Shown here: positions 26,473 to 36,791 of the stretch, one piece after another
Position numbering within the stretch: position 1 is the first letter of the stretch
How the letters are laid out: every line of letters begins with the position of its first letter
From: DASQMT01 sp963827335
GTDB lineage: Bacteria; Actinomycetota; Thermoleophilia; Solirubrobacterales; Solirubrobacteraceae
Assembly: GCA_963827335.1 (NCBI GenBank)
Contig: CAWHAP010000015.1
Span: forward strand, 868,001-932,000
Direction: 5' to 3'
DNA: 64,000 nucleotides
Made by a program: the position numbers and the translations under genes
The notes under the pieces: model-generated
The model's database searches: none
What the model was told of the DNA's origin: nothing
The model's input: the letters and a program-made list of their open reading frames with translations, nothing else

Positions 26473-27161
26473 ATGTCCTCACGCAGCCTCGCCGTCTCCG
26501 GCGCGCTCCTGGTCGCCGTCCTCGCGCCGGCGAGCGCGCAGGCCGCGGTCATCAATCCGCTCAAGCCCTGCTACGTCACCGCCGGCACCGCGACGGCGCC
26601 GCAGGCGGAGGGCGTGGCCATCGTCGCCTCCGGATTCACGCCGAACTCCAAGGTCGACCTGAGCATGGACGGGGCGCCGGTGCAGAACGGCCAGGGCCTG
26701 CAGACCGACCCCACGGGCGCGCTGAACGCGCTGCCACCGGTGCCCGCCCCGTTCATCGCCAAGGGCAGCCGCGACTTCAGCGTCACGCTGACCGAGCAGG
26801 GCAACCCCGCCAACACCGTCACCGCGACGGCGATGACGACCGCGTTGAACGTCTCGGTCAGGCCCAGGAAGGCCAAGCCGTCGAGGAAGATCCGGTTCCG
26901 GGGCAGCGGCTTCACCGACGACAAGTCGGTCTACGCGCACTACCTCTACAAGGGCAAGGTGCGCAGGACGGTCCGGATGGCGCGCAGCCCCGGCACGTGC
27001 GGCACGTGGCGCAAGCGGGCGCGCCAGATCCCGGTCGAAGAGCCCGGCACGGGCACCTGGACGGTCCAGTTCGACCAGTCCAGGGAGTACCGCCGCCCGG
27101 GCTCGCCGGCGCTGACCGGCGTCTACGTCCGCCTGCGCATCAACGTCTCGTTCGTCCCGCG

Positions 27162-27165
<4 letters not shown>
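26473..27165 (+). CDS. Secreted protein of unknown function
   Basis: 230 residues. The signal peptide MSSRSLAVSGALLVAVLAPA is followed by a predicted cut after SAQA. The mature part looks like two Ig-like beta-sandwich units: GVAIVASGFTPNSKVDLSMD in the first and KIRFRGSGFTDDKSVYAHYL in the second. The second is the pattern (G-S-G-F-T) seen in many actinobacterial extracellular IPT/TIG-like repeats. One Cys lies near the N-terminus (KPCYVT) and one in PGTCGTWRK. No enzyme motif is seen. Its TAA stop overlaps the TAG stop of clpB in CTAA. Confidence 0.78.
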
Positions 27166-29714
<2,549 letters not shown>

Positions 29715-29722
29715 AGGTCCAA

Positions 29723-29749
29723 ATCTCAGTCGGTGTGACTGAGATCTTA
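29723..29749 (-). promoter_or_regulatory. Heat-shock operator/promoter of clpB (probable HspR site)
   Basis: A perfect 9-bp inverted repeat: ATCTCAGTC at 29723-29731, five bases, GACTGAGAT at 29737-29745. On the minus strand it follows and overlaps a -10 box TAAGAT (29749-29744). The 30 bp at 29721-29750 match the dnaK site (41710-41739) at 27 positions. HspR, encoded with dnaK, is the obvious candidate regulator. The layout is 7-N7-7 as in the HAIR element (CTTGAGT-N7-ACTCAAG), but with arms TCTCAGT/ACTGAGA. The stop codon of the upstream gene lies inside the -10 box. Confidence 0.8.
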
Positions 29750-30418
29750 GCCGAGATCGTGGATCGAGACCAGCCCGGTCTCGAGCGCGCGGCGGACCAG
29801 TTCGGTCCGCTTGTGGTACTGCGGCACGTCGCCGACGTCGAACGCGTCGAACAGCGCACGCATGTGGGTCTTGACGGTCTCCACGCTGACGAACAGGGCC
29901 TCCGCGATCTCGCGGTTCGACGCGGCGCCCGCGCCGCGCTCGAGCGCGGGCCGGCAGAGCTCGACGAGGACCTTGCGCTGGGACTCGGTCGGCGACGGGA
30001 CGACGCGGTCGAGCGCCGGCGTGGTCCGGCGCAGGTCGTCCTCGCCGGCGGCATGGAAGATCACCTGCGTGCGGCCGACGCGGACGACGTCGCCGTCGCG
30101 CAGCACGTGCGGGCCCGTCAGGCGCGACGCGTTGACGAACGTGCCGTTCGACGAGCCGCGGTCCTCGATCGCCCACGCCCCGCCGGCCTGCTCGAACAAG
30201 GCGTGGGCGCGCGACGCCTCGGTGTCCCAGGTCAGGGCGATCTCGCAGGTGGCGAGGCGGCCGATCGAGATGCGCTCCATGCCGGGCGTGAGCGCGACGA
30301 TCCGCTGCACGTCGTCGCCGTCGCGGTACTCGAGGAACGCGGCCCCGCCGCGCTGGGCCGCGATCACCGCCTTCAGCTCGGCGGGCGTCCTCCGGTGCAG
30401 TCCGAGCGCATCCGTCAC
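29747..30418 (-). CDS. FHA domain-LuxR-type HTH regulator
   Basis: 223 residues from a GTG placed 6 nt behind TAAGGT. An FHA phosphothreonine-binding domain covers about residues 40-125, with SIGRLATCEIAL, DTEASRAHALFE and the diagnostic EDRGSSNGTFVN. A LuxR/GerE helix-turn-helix follows at about 165-215 (NREIAEALFVSVETVKTHMRA). This architecture suggests a transcription factor that responds to Ser/Thr phosphorylation. The large kinase-ATPase gene at 31597-35211 is a plausible partner, but that link is inference. Its stop codon is part of the clpB promoter. Confidence 0.88.
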   Translation of the reverse strand: MTDALGLHRRTPAELKAVIAAQRGGAAFLEYRDGDDVQRIVALTPGMERISIGRLATCEIALTWDTEASRAHALFEQAGGAWAIEDRGSSNGTFVNASRLTGPHVLRDGDVVRVGRTQVIFHAAGEDDLRRTTPALDRVVPSPTESQRKVLVELCRPALERGAGAASNREIAEALFVSVETVKTHMRALFDAFDVGDVPQYHKRTELVRRALETGLVSIHDLG

Positions 30419-30424
30419 GGGCAA

Positions 30425-30441
30425 ACCTTAGGCCATAGAGT
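30425..30441. promoter_or_regulatory. Back-to-back promoters for the FHA regulator and protease operon
   Basis: TAAGGT on the minus strand (30430-30425) lies 6 nt from the GTG of the FHA regulator. TAGAGT on the plus strand (30436-30441) serves the small-protein gene at 30471, which has a 29-nt leader with AAGGAG. The two hexamers are 5 bp apart, so only one polymerase could bind at a time. Confidence 0.5.
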
Positions 30442-30470
30442 CAACGCGACCACGAAAAGGAGCATTCTGC

Positions 30471-30728
30471 ATGCCTGCGACCCCCCCACCCCTCTGGGAC
30501 GGCTACGACGATGCGGACGAGGACCACCTCGTCGCCCTGCTCGAGGGCAAGGCCGCCGCGGCCCACGACGAGGGCGACGACAGCGTGGACCAGGTGGTGG
30601 CCCGCGACCTGGCGACCGCGGTCGCCAGCCACGAGTGGCTCAAGCGCAAGCTCGACGACTCGAGCTACCGCGCCCGGCTGCACAAGGTCGCGGACGACAT
30701 CCGCGTCGGCTCGTGGCGGCCGAAGTAG
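30471..30728 (+). CDS. Small acidic protein encoded with the papain-like protease
   Basis: 85 residues, strongly acidic (DGYDDADEDHLVALLEGK, HDEGDDSVDQVV), with a more basic C-terminal third (ASHEWLKRKLDDSSYRARLH). It has no signal peptide and no known motif. It has a good ribosome-binding site (AAGGAG). The protease gene starts inside its last codons with a 16-bp overlap, so both are made together. It could be an inhibitor or separate pro-region of the protease, but there is no direct evidence. Confidence 0.72.
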   Translation: MPATPPPLWDGYDDADEDHLVALLEGKAAAAHDEGDDSVDQVVARDLATAVASHEWLKRKLDDSSYRARLHKVADDIRVGSWRPK

Positions 30729-31531
30729 CCGGCGGGCGCATCCTCAACGTCCGCCCGTCGCCGGCCCGGGAGGACGACCACACCCCGGCCGCGGCGATGG
30801 CGGCGGAGCACCTGCGCGAGGCCGAGCCACCCGAGCGGGTCGACCTGCGCGCGCCCTGGTACGCGGTCGGCGACCAGGGCCGGACGGGCTCGTGCGTCGG
30901 CTGGGCGCTCGCCGACTCCGTGCTGTGGCGCCAGCTCGTGCGCGCGGGCCGCCTGGCGGAGGAGGACCGGCTCTCCCCGCGCTTCGTGTGGATGGCCGCG
31001 AAGGAGATGCGCGCGAAGCAGACGCCCGTGCGCGGGCAGGAGGAATGGCGCCCGACGACGTTCCTCGAGCAGGGGATGACCGACGTCAAGAGCGCGCTCG
31101 ACGTGGCGCGGCTCTACGGCGCGGCGCTCGAGGCGGACCTGCGCTGGAAGGGCTCGCTCTACCCAGGCGAGATCGGCCGGTTCTACGCGTCGGCCGCGCA
31201 GCGGCGCGTCACGCACTACTACCGGCTCGATCCCGAGGACGAGGCGCCGGCGACGTGGTTCGGGCACTGGCGGCGCTGGATCCACCAGCACGGACCGGTG
31301 CTCGTGGTCGTGGGGGTCGACGCGGCGTTCGCAGCCGGCCCGGAGCTGCTCGACGCGTTCGACATCGAGTCGGCGTCCTTCAACCATGCCGCCGCGCTCG
31401 TGGGCTACGGCCCGGGCGGCTTCCTCGTGCGCTGCAGCTGGGGGGAGTCGTGGGGCGACGGCGGGTACGCCGTGGCGACCGAGGAGTACCTCGCGGCGGC
31501 GAGCGTGGAGACGTACGGGGTGGTGGTGTAG
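30713..31531 (+). CDS. Papain-like (C1-type) cysteine protease homologue
   Basis: 272 residues from the GTG inside the preceding gene. The active-site block is DQGRTGSCVGWALADSVLW, with Gln55 for the oxyanion hole and Cys61 as nucleophile. His225 lies in ESASFNHAAALVGYG. Papain's third residue, Asn of the N-S-W-G motif, is replaced: here the segment reads FLVRCSWGESWGDGGY, with Cys241 in the Asn position. It has no signal peptide and no long pro-region, so it is probably cytosolic. An active protease with a weakened triad, a ligase-like enzyme or a pseudo-protease are all possible. Confidence 0.83.
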   Translation: MAAEVAGGRILNVRPSPAREDDHTPAAAMAAEHLREAEPPERVDLRAPWYAVGDQGRTGSCVGWALADSVLWRQLVRAGRLAEEDRLSPRFVWMAAKEMRAKQTPVRGQEEWRPTTFLEQGMTDVKSALDVARLYGAALEADLRWKGSLYPGEIGRFYASAAQRRVTHYYRLDPEDEAPATWFGHWRRWIHQHGPVLVVVGVDAAFAAGPELLDAFDIESASFNHAAALVGYGPGGFLVRCSWGESWGDGGYAVATEEYLAAASVETYGVVV

Positions 31532-31549
31532 GGCTCGGTTCGCGTTCTC

Positions 31550-31566
31550 CCGCTCGGCGCGAGCGG
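31550..31566. terminator. Hairpin between convergent genes
   Basis: CCGCTCG, three bases, CGAGCGG: a perfect 7-bp stem in the 65-bp gap between the protease stop and the kinase stop. It lacks a T-run. It could act for either strand. Confidence 0.4.
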
Positions 31567-31596
31567 CGAGCCGGGCGCCGCGCGGCTGGGGCTCCG

Positions 31597-34500
31597 TCAC
31601 ACCCCTGCCACCACCGACGGCACCCCGAGATCCCGCGCCGACGCGAGCGCGCGGCCGCGGAGCTCCGAGGCGTCCCCGCCCGGCGCGCCCGCCTCGAGCC
31701 AGTCCACCAGCGCCGCCAGCTCCCAGCCCGGCGCGCCCCAGCGCGCCGCCAGCGACGCCGCCTGCGCGAACCGCTCCCCCGCCTCCTCCCGCCGGCCCGC
31801 CGCCGCCGCGAGCACGCCGAGCGGGTGGGCGACCGGGCCGAAGGCCGCCCACGCGTCGTCCATGACCGCGTTGCGCTCCGCGTGCGGGGCGAGCGCCTCG
31901 GCCAGCGCGGCGATCGCGTCGCGGTCGCCGGTGGCCGCGACGGGCTCGGCCAGCAGCGCGAGCGCGCAGAGCCAGTCCGGCGTGCGCAGCACCGCCGCGA
32001 AGCGGTCCGCCGCGAGCGCCGCGACCGCGCGCTGCGCGCCCGGCCGGTCGCCGCGGAGCCCGTGCTCGGCGCGCGCGAGCAGCGCCGTCCACACCGGCAG
32101 CCCGGGGTAGCGCCCGGCGTAGTCGCGCAGCGCCGCGAGCGGCGCGTCCAGCGGGCGCCGCCGCTGCAGCGCGAGCGCGAGCCGCTGGACCGTGTGCTCC
32201 TGGTCGGCGTCGTCGCCGTGGCGGCGGTTGAGCTCGGCCGCGGCCTCTGCGAGCCGCTCGCCCTCGTCCAGCGCGCCGGCGAAGATCGCGCGCGACGCCT
32301 GCAGCACGAGCAGGCACCAGCGGTAGTAGGTGCGGTGGCTCTCGTCCGCCAGCCGCTCGAGCCGCTGCAGCTCCTCGCCGACGACCGCGAGCTCGCCCGC
32401 CTCGAGCGCGTCCCGCAGCCGCATGGTGCGCGCCCACCACACGGCCGCCAGATCGGCCCCGCGCCCGGCCAGGCCGAGCAGCTCGTCGGTCGCCGCGGCG
32501 CGCACGGCCGCGCGCTCCGGCGGCCAGTTGACGAGGGCGGCGGCCGAGAGCAGCGACACCAGCGCGTCGGGATCGCCGAGGCGGCGCGCCATCGCCACGC
32601 CCTCGTCGAGCAGCGCCTCGCGCCGGCCCTGGTCGGTCACCGGATCCAGGCGGAGGCCGAGCAGCGCCGTCGCCCGCGCGCGCAGCGCGCTGTCGTCCGC
32701 GGGGAGCACGTCGAGCGCGCCCTGCAGGAGCGCGATCGCGTCCTCGTCGATCGCGCCGTACCGCTGGACCTCGGAGAAGCCGATCGCGGCCCGGGCGTGG
32801 ACCTCGGGCGCCGCGCTGCGCCGCGCGGCCGACGCGACGGTGCGGAAGCGCCGCCGCGCCGCCTCGATGTCGCCGGCCGCGAACGCCTCCCCGGCGAGCG
32901 CGAGCGTCGTCTCGAGCCGCTCGGCCGCGCTCGCCTCCGCGCCGAGCTCGAGCGCCTCGAGCGCGCCGCCGTAGTGTCCCGCCGCCTCTGCGTGCGCCGG
33001 CAGGCCGGCGGCCTCGCGCGCTGCCTCGAGCGACAGCTCCCACGCGGCCTGGGGGTCGGCGCCGCTGCGTGCGGCGGCGAGCGCGTGGTGCGCGGCCTCG
33101 GCGGCCGTGGCCTCGCCGCCGGCGGCGAGCGACTCCTGCAGCGCGGCGGCGGCCGCCGCGTGCAGGCGCCCGCGCACGTGCGGCGAGAGCTCGTCGTAGA
33201 CCGCGTCGCGCACGATCGCGTGGGCGAACCCGAAGCGCCCCGGCGCGTCCAGGCGCGGCTCCACGAGGCGGCCGGCGAGCGCCGGCTCGAGCGCCAGCGC
33301 GACCGTCTCGCGGCCGAGCCCGCCGATCCGCGCCACGCCGGCGATCGTGAACGGGCCGCCGACCACCCCGGCGATCGCCAGCACCTCGCGGGTCGCCGGC
33401 TCGAGCGGCTCCAGCCGCCGCCCGACGACCTCCCGCACGCGCTCGGGCACGAGCGCCGGCAGCTCACCCGCGGCGTCCTCACCACCGTCCCCGAGGGCGC
33501 CGCGGTCCGCGAGCAGCCGCACCAGCTCGCGCAGGAAGAGCGGGTTGCCGGCGGTGCGCTCGTGCAGGGATCGCATCGCGGCCGGCGCGACCGTCGCGCC
33601 CGCCGGCAGGAAGCGCTCGACGGCGGACGCGGGCAGGCCGTGCAGCGCGATCCGCACGAGCCGCCGCCGGAGCTCGAGCTCGTCCAGGGCAGCGGCGAGC
33701 GGGTGGCCCGCGGGGACCTCGGCGGTCCGGTAGGTGAGCACGACGGCCACGCGCGCGTCGGGCACCGCGGCCAGCACGTGGCCGAGCAGCGCGAGCGAGG
33801 AGCGGTCGGCGGCGTGCAGGTCCTCGAGCGCGATGAACAGCAGCCGCTCGCGCGCGGTCGCGCGGACCAGGGCGACGACCGCGTCGAACATGCGCAGGCG
33901 CGCCTCCTCGCCGCCCGGCGAGCCGGCGGCGAGCTCGGGCACGCGGCCGTCGCCGGTCAGGCGCCGCAGCTCGTCGAGCACCGGCACCGAGAGCCCGCTG
34001 GCCGCGGCCACCAGGGGGCGCAGCGCGCCGCGCCACGGACCGTAGGCGCGCGTCTCCTCGCCCGCACGCCCGCGCACGACCGCCGCGCCGCGGGCGCCCG
34101 CCTCGGCGGCGGCCTCGTCGGCGATGCGCGTCTTGCCGATCCCCGGCTCCCCCGCCACCGCGACCGCGACCGCGCTCCCGCCCGCGGCGCGGTCCAGCGC
34201 GGCGCGCAGCCGCGCGAGCTCCTCCTCGCGGCCCACGAGCGGCTCGCGGTCGGCGGCGACGGCGGCGACCGGCACGCTCGGCGCGCCGCCGAGCCGGTCG
34301 AGCGCGTCGCGCACGGCGGCGGCGCTCGCGGGCCGATCCCCGGGCCGCTTGGCCAGCAGGGAGAGGACGAGCGCATCGAGCTCCGGGGCGACGCCGGGCA
34401 CGTGGCGGGACGGCGGATCGGGCGGCGCCGCGCGGTGCTGCGCGAGCAGCACCGCGGCGTTCGCCCCGCCGAACGGCGGGCGGCCGCACAGGAGCTCCCA

Positions 34501-35211
34501 CAGCGTCGCGCCGAGCGCGTAGAGGTCCGACTGCGGCAGGGGCGCGGCGCCCTCCCCCTGCTCGGGCGCCTGGTAGTACGGCGTGCCCGTGGCGCTGCCG
34601 CGGCCGGCCTCGGGCTCGCCCGCGGCGACCGCGATGCCGAAGTCGCCGAGGCCCGCCGCGCCGTCCGCGTCGAGCCAGACGTTGTCGGGCTTGACGTCGC
34701 GGTGGACGACGCCGTGCTCGTGCGCGTGGGCGAGCGCGTCGGCGAGCGCGCGCCCGGTCCGCAGCACCTCGGCGACCGGGAGCCGGCCGCCCGGGGCCGC
34801 CGCGAGCCGCGCGGACAGCGCGCCGCCCTGCATGTACCGGGCCACGATGTGCAGCGCGCCGCCGTCCTCGACCGCGTCGTGCACGGTGACCACGTGCGGG
34901 TGGTCGCCGAGCTGCGCCATCAGCCGCGCCTCGCGCCGCATCCGCTCCCGCGCGACGGCGCCCGCCGCCCCCTCGCGCGCACGAGCCACGGCGACCGGGC
35001 GGTCGAGCGTCAGGTCGTGCGCGAGCCACACCTCCTTCGAGCCGCCCCGGCCGAGCATGCGCTGCGGCAGGTAGCGCCCGGCGATCGCGCGCACCTCGGG
35101 GGCCGCGTCCGGCACCACCGTGTCGGCCAGCGCCGTGCACGCGGGGCACCCCTCCCCTCCCGTCAGCGGGCGGCCGCAGGTCGGGCACGGGATGGAGGAG
35201 ACGTCAGGCAC
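31597..35211 (-). CDS. Zinc-ribbon / WNK-like Ser-Thr kinase / AAA ATPase / TPR signalling protein
   Basis: 1204 residues. A zinc ribbon at residues 9-25 (CPTC...CPAC) is followed by a protein kinase domain at about 45-300: Gly-rich loop MLGRGGSKEVWLAHD, catalytic loop VVHRDVKPDNVWL (Asp172, Lys174, Asn177) and GDFG (Asp190). The usual beta-3 lysine is missing (RPVAVARARE has Ala76 where VAVK is expected), while Lys59 sits in the Gly-rich loop, as in eukaryotic WNK kinases. Next is a STAND/AAA_16-type ATPase (Walker A GEPGIGKT at 354-361, Walker B LLFIALEDLHAADRSS) and a long TPR-like helical region. No C-terminal LuxR HTH is present. The start is GTG. The partner is unknown; the FHA regulator nearby is a candidate. 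Confidence 0.88.
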   Translation of the reverse strand: MPDVSSIPCPTCGRPLTGGEGCPACTALADTVVPDAAPEVRAIAGRYLPQRMLGRGGSKEVWLAHDLTLDRPVAVARAREGAAGAVARERMRREARLMAQLGDHPHVVTVHDAVEDGGALHIVARYMQGGALSARLAAAPGGRLPVAEVLRTGRALADALAHAHEHGVVHRDVKPDNVWLDADGAAGLGDFGIAVAAGEPEAGRGSATGTPYYQAPEQGEGAAPLPQSDLYALGATLWELLCGRPPFGGANAAVLLAQHRAAPPDPPSRHVPGVAPELDALVLSLLAKRPGDRPASAAAVRDALDRLGGAPSVPVAAVAADREPLVGREEELARLRAALDRAAGGSAVAVAVAGEPGIGKTRIADEAAAEAGARGAAVVRGRAGEETRAYGPWRGALRPLVAAASGLSVPVLDELRRLTGDGRVPELAAGSPGGEEARLRMFDAVVALVRATARERLLFIALEDLHAADRSSLALLGHVLAAVPDARVAVVLTYRTAEVPAGHPLAAALDELELRRRLVRIALHGLPASAVERFLPAGATVAPAAMRSLHERTAGNPLFLRELVRLLADRGALGDGGEDAAGELPALVPERVREVVGRRLEPLEPATREVLAIAGVVGGPFTIAGVARIGGLGRETVALALEPALAGRLVEPRLDAPGRFGFAHAIVRDAVYDELSPHVRGRLHAAAAAALQESLAAGGEATAAEAAHHALAAARSGADPQAAWELSLEAAREAAGLPAHAEAAGHYGGALEALELGAEASAAERLETTLALAGEAFAAGDIEAARRRFRTVASAARRSAAPEVHARAAIGFSEVQRYGAIDEDAIALLQGALDVLPADDSALRARATALLGLRLDPVTDQGRREALLDEGVAMARRLGDPDALVSLLSAAALVNWPPERAAVRAAATDELLGLAGRGADLAAVWWARTMRLRDALEAGELAVVGEELQRLERLADESHRTYYRWCLLVLQASRAIFAGALDEGERLAEAAAELNRRHGDDADQEHTVQRLALALQRRRPLDAPLAALRDYAGRYPGLPVWTALLARAEHGLRGDRPGAQRAVAALAADRFAAVLRTPDWLCALALLAEPVAATGDRDAIAALAEALAPHAERNAVMDDAWAAFGPVAHPLGVLAAAAGRREEAGERFAQAASLAARWGAPGWELAALVDWLEAGAPGGDASELRGRALASARDLGVPSVVAGV

Positions 35212-35224
35212 CGGGGGGCGCCCA

Positions 35225-35230
35225 AGTCTA
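35225..35230 (-). promoter_or_regulatory. -10 box (TAGACT) of the kinase gene
   Basis: TAGACT on the minus strand, 13 nt from the GTG start of the kinase-ATPase gene. The remaining 120 bp up to the divergent small ORF hold no other feature I can support. Confidence 0.35.
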
Positions 35231-35356
35231 CGGTCGGCGCCGGTAACCCGGGGTGGTGCGGTTCACCCCCAAGGCGGATGGGCACGGGCCCGGATCCGCG
35301 GCAGTCTCCTCCTCGACCGGAACCCCACGACCGGTCATCACCAGGAGGCACACCTG

Positions 35357-35530
35357 ATGCTCTTCGCTCCCCAGATGGCACAGCTGCTGGCGACCACATC
35401 ACGTCGCCCGCATCCGCCCGCCGCCCCGCGTACCCCCCGCCGCGATCTCCTCCGCGGCCTGCGGTTCCCCCACCGCAGCGGTCACGCGGCGGCGGCCGGG
35501 CGCCTCCTCACCCGGCCGCAGAGCCGGTAG
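35357..35530 (+). CDS. Small basic ORF ahead of the decarboxylase-like gene
   Basis: 57 residues (MLFAPQMAQLLATTSRRPH at the start), rich in Arg, Pro and His. It has a strong AGGAGG at 35343-35348, 8 nt before ATG, among the best ribosome-binding sites in the window. Its stop is followed directly by the next ATG (TAGATG), and the next gene has no ribosome-binding site of its own. It could be a translated leader or a real small protein. No homologue is recognised. Confidence 0.5.
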   Translation: MLFAPQMAQLLATTSRRPHPPAAPRTPRRDLLRGLRFPHRSGHAAAAGRLLTRPQSR

Positions 35531-36787
35531 ATGCTGCCGGCGCCGGCGCGCCGCCGGCGTCCCGACGACCGCGACCCGCTCGAGCGCGCCGCCGGCGCCT
35601 GGGGCGCAGCCCGCACGTGGGCGCTCGCCGAGCGCCGCCAGGCCGACGTCGCCGCCTGCCTCGCCCTGCACGCGGCCCGCGGCCGCCAGGTCGTCGTCCA
35701 GCGCGACGTCCATCCCGCCACGCTCGCCGGGCTCGTCGTCTCCGGCCTCGCGCCGCACTGGCTCGCACCCGACGCCGATCCCGCCGCCGGCGTGGCCCAC
35801 GGCGTCACGCCGGTCGCGCTCGACGCCGCGCTGAGCGCGGCGCCCGGCGCGCGCGCGGCGATCGTCGTCTCCCCCGGCTTCCACGGCGCGGTGCCGGACG
35901 TGGCGCTGCTCGCGGCGGTCGCGCACGGGCACGGCGCCGCCCTCGTGGTCGACGAGACCTGGGGCGGGCACCTCCCGTTCCACCCCGACCTGCCCGGCGG
36001 CGCCGTGACGCAGGGCGCCGCGCTCGTGCTGACGCGGCTCGGGAGGGCGACGCTCCTGCACCAGGGCCGCCACGCGGAGCGCTGGCTGCCGGCCGCGACG
36101 ATCGAGCGCGCGGTGCGCCTGTGCGCGCCCGGCGACGCCGACCTCGGCCCGCTGCCCGCGGAGCCCGCGCTCGCGGCGACGCTGCGCGCGGCCGCCGGCG
36201 CCCGCGCGCGGCTCGCCGCGCTGCCCGGCGTGCGCGTGACGTCGACCGGGCCCGCCGGCGGCGGGTTCGACCCGCTGCGCCTCTGCGTCGACCTGCAGGG
36301 GACGGGCCGCGACGCCCGCGCCGTCGCCGGGGCGCTGCGCGAGCGCGCCGCGATCGAGCCCGCGCTCGCGACCGAGCGCCATCTCGTCCTCGCGCTCGAT
36401 CCCGACGACGGGGAGCTGGGCCTCGCCGAGCGCTTCGCCGCGGCGCTGCCCGCGTCGCTCTGGACGGTCGCCCCCACCGCCGCGCGCGCCGCCGCAGTGC
36501 CGTCCGCCGAGCCGGGACCGGCCCTTTGCACGCCGCGCGCCGCGTGGCTGGGCCCGCAGGAGCGCGTGCCGCCGGAAGCGGCGATCGGCCGGATCGCGAC
36601 CGAGGCGCTGACGCCGTACCCGCCGGGCGTCCCTGCAGTGCTCCCCGGCGAGTGCCTCGTGCCCGACGTCGTCGCGATGCTCCGCGCGACCGCCGCCGCC
36701 GGCCGGGACGTGCACGGCGCGCCGGACGGCCTCGCGACGTTCGGCGTGGTCGCCGGCTCGCCCGCCCGCGGCCGCTGGGCGGGTTGA
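35531..36787 (+). CDS. Orn/Lys/Arg decarboxylase-like protein lacking the PLP lysine
   Basis: 418 residues resembling the major domain of fold-type I basic amino acid decarboxylases: VVVQRDVHPATLAGLVVSGL, IVVSPGFHGAVPDVALLAAV, LVVDETWGGHLPFHPDLPGG and the C-terminal LTPYPPGVPAVLPGE. The segment that should hold the PLP lysine (normally S-x-H-K) is shortened to VLTRLGRATLLHQGRH and has no Lys. The N-S/G-S phosphate loop is also lost (WALAERRQADVAACLAL). So it is probably not a working PLP decarboxylase; a regulatory or scaffold role is possible. The reading frame is intact. Start is directly after the small ORF stop. An EamA transporter follows. Confidence 0.78.
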   Translation: MLPAPARRRRPDDRDPLERAAGAWGAARTWALAERRQADVAACLALHAARGRQVVVQRDVHPATLAGLVVSGLAPHWLAPDADPAAGVAHGVTPVALDAALSAAPGARAAIVVSPGFHGAVPDVALLAAVAHGHGAALVVDETWGGHLPFHPDLPGGAVTQGAALVLTRLGRATLLHQGRHAERWLPAATIERAVRLCAPGDADLGPLPAEPALAATLRAAAGARARLAALPGVRVTSTGPAGGGFDPLRLCVDLQGTGRDARAVAGALRERAAIEPALATERHLVLALDPDDGELGLAERFAAALPASLWTVAPTAARAAAVPSAEPGPALCTPRAAWLGPQERVPPEAAIGRIATEALTPYPPGVPAVLPGECLVPDVVAMLRATAAAGRDVHGAPDGLATFGVVAGSPARGRWAG

Positions 36788-36791
36788 ACGG

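Noticed and set aside
29723..29745. A canonical HAIR element
   Set aside because: CTTGAGT-N7-ACTCAAG is not present. Only the layout fits, so it is reported as a variant.
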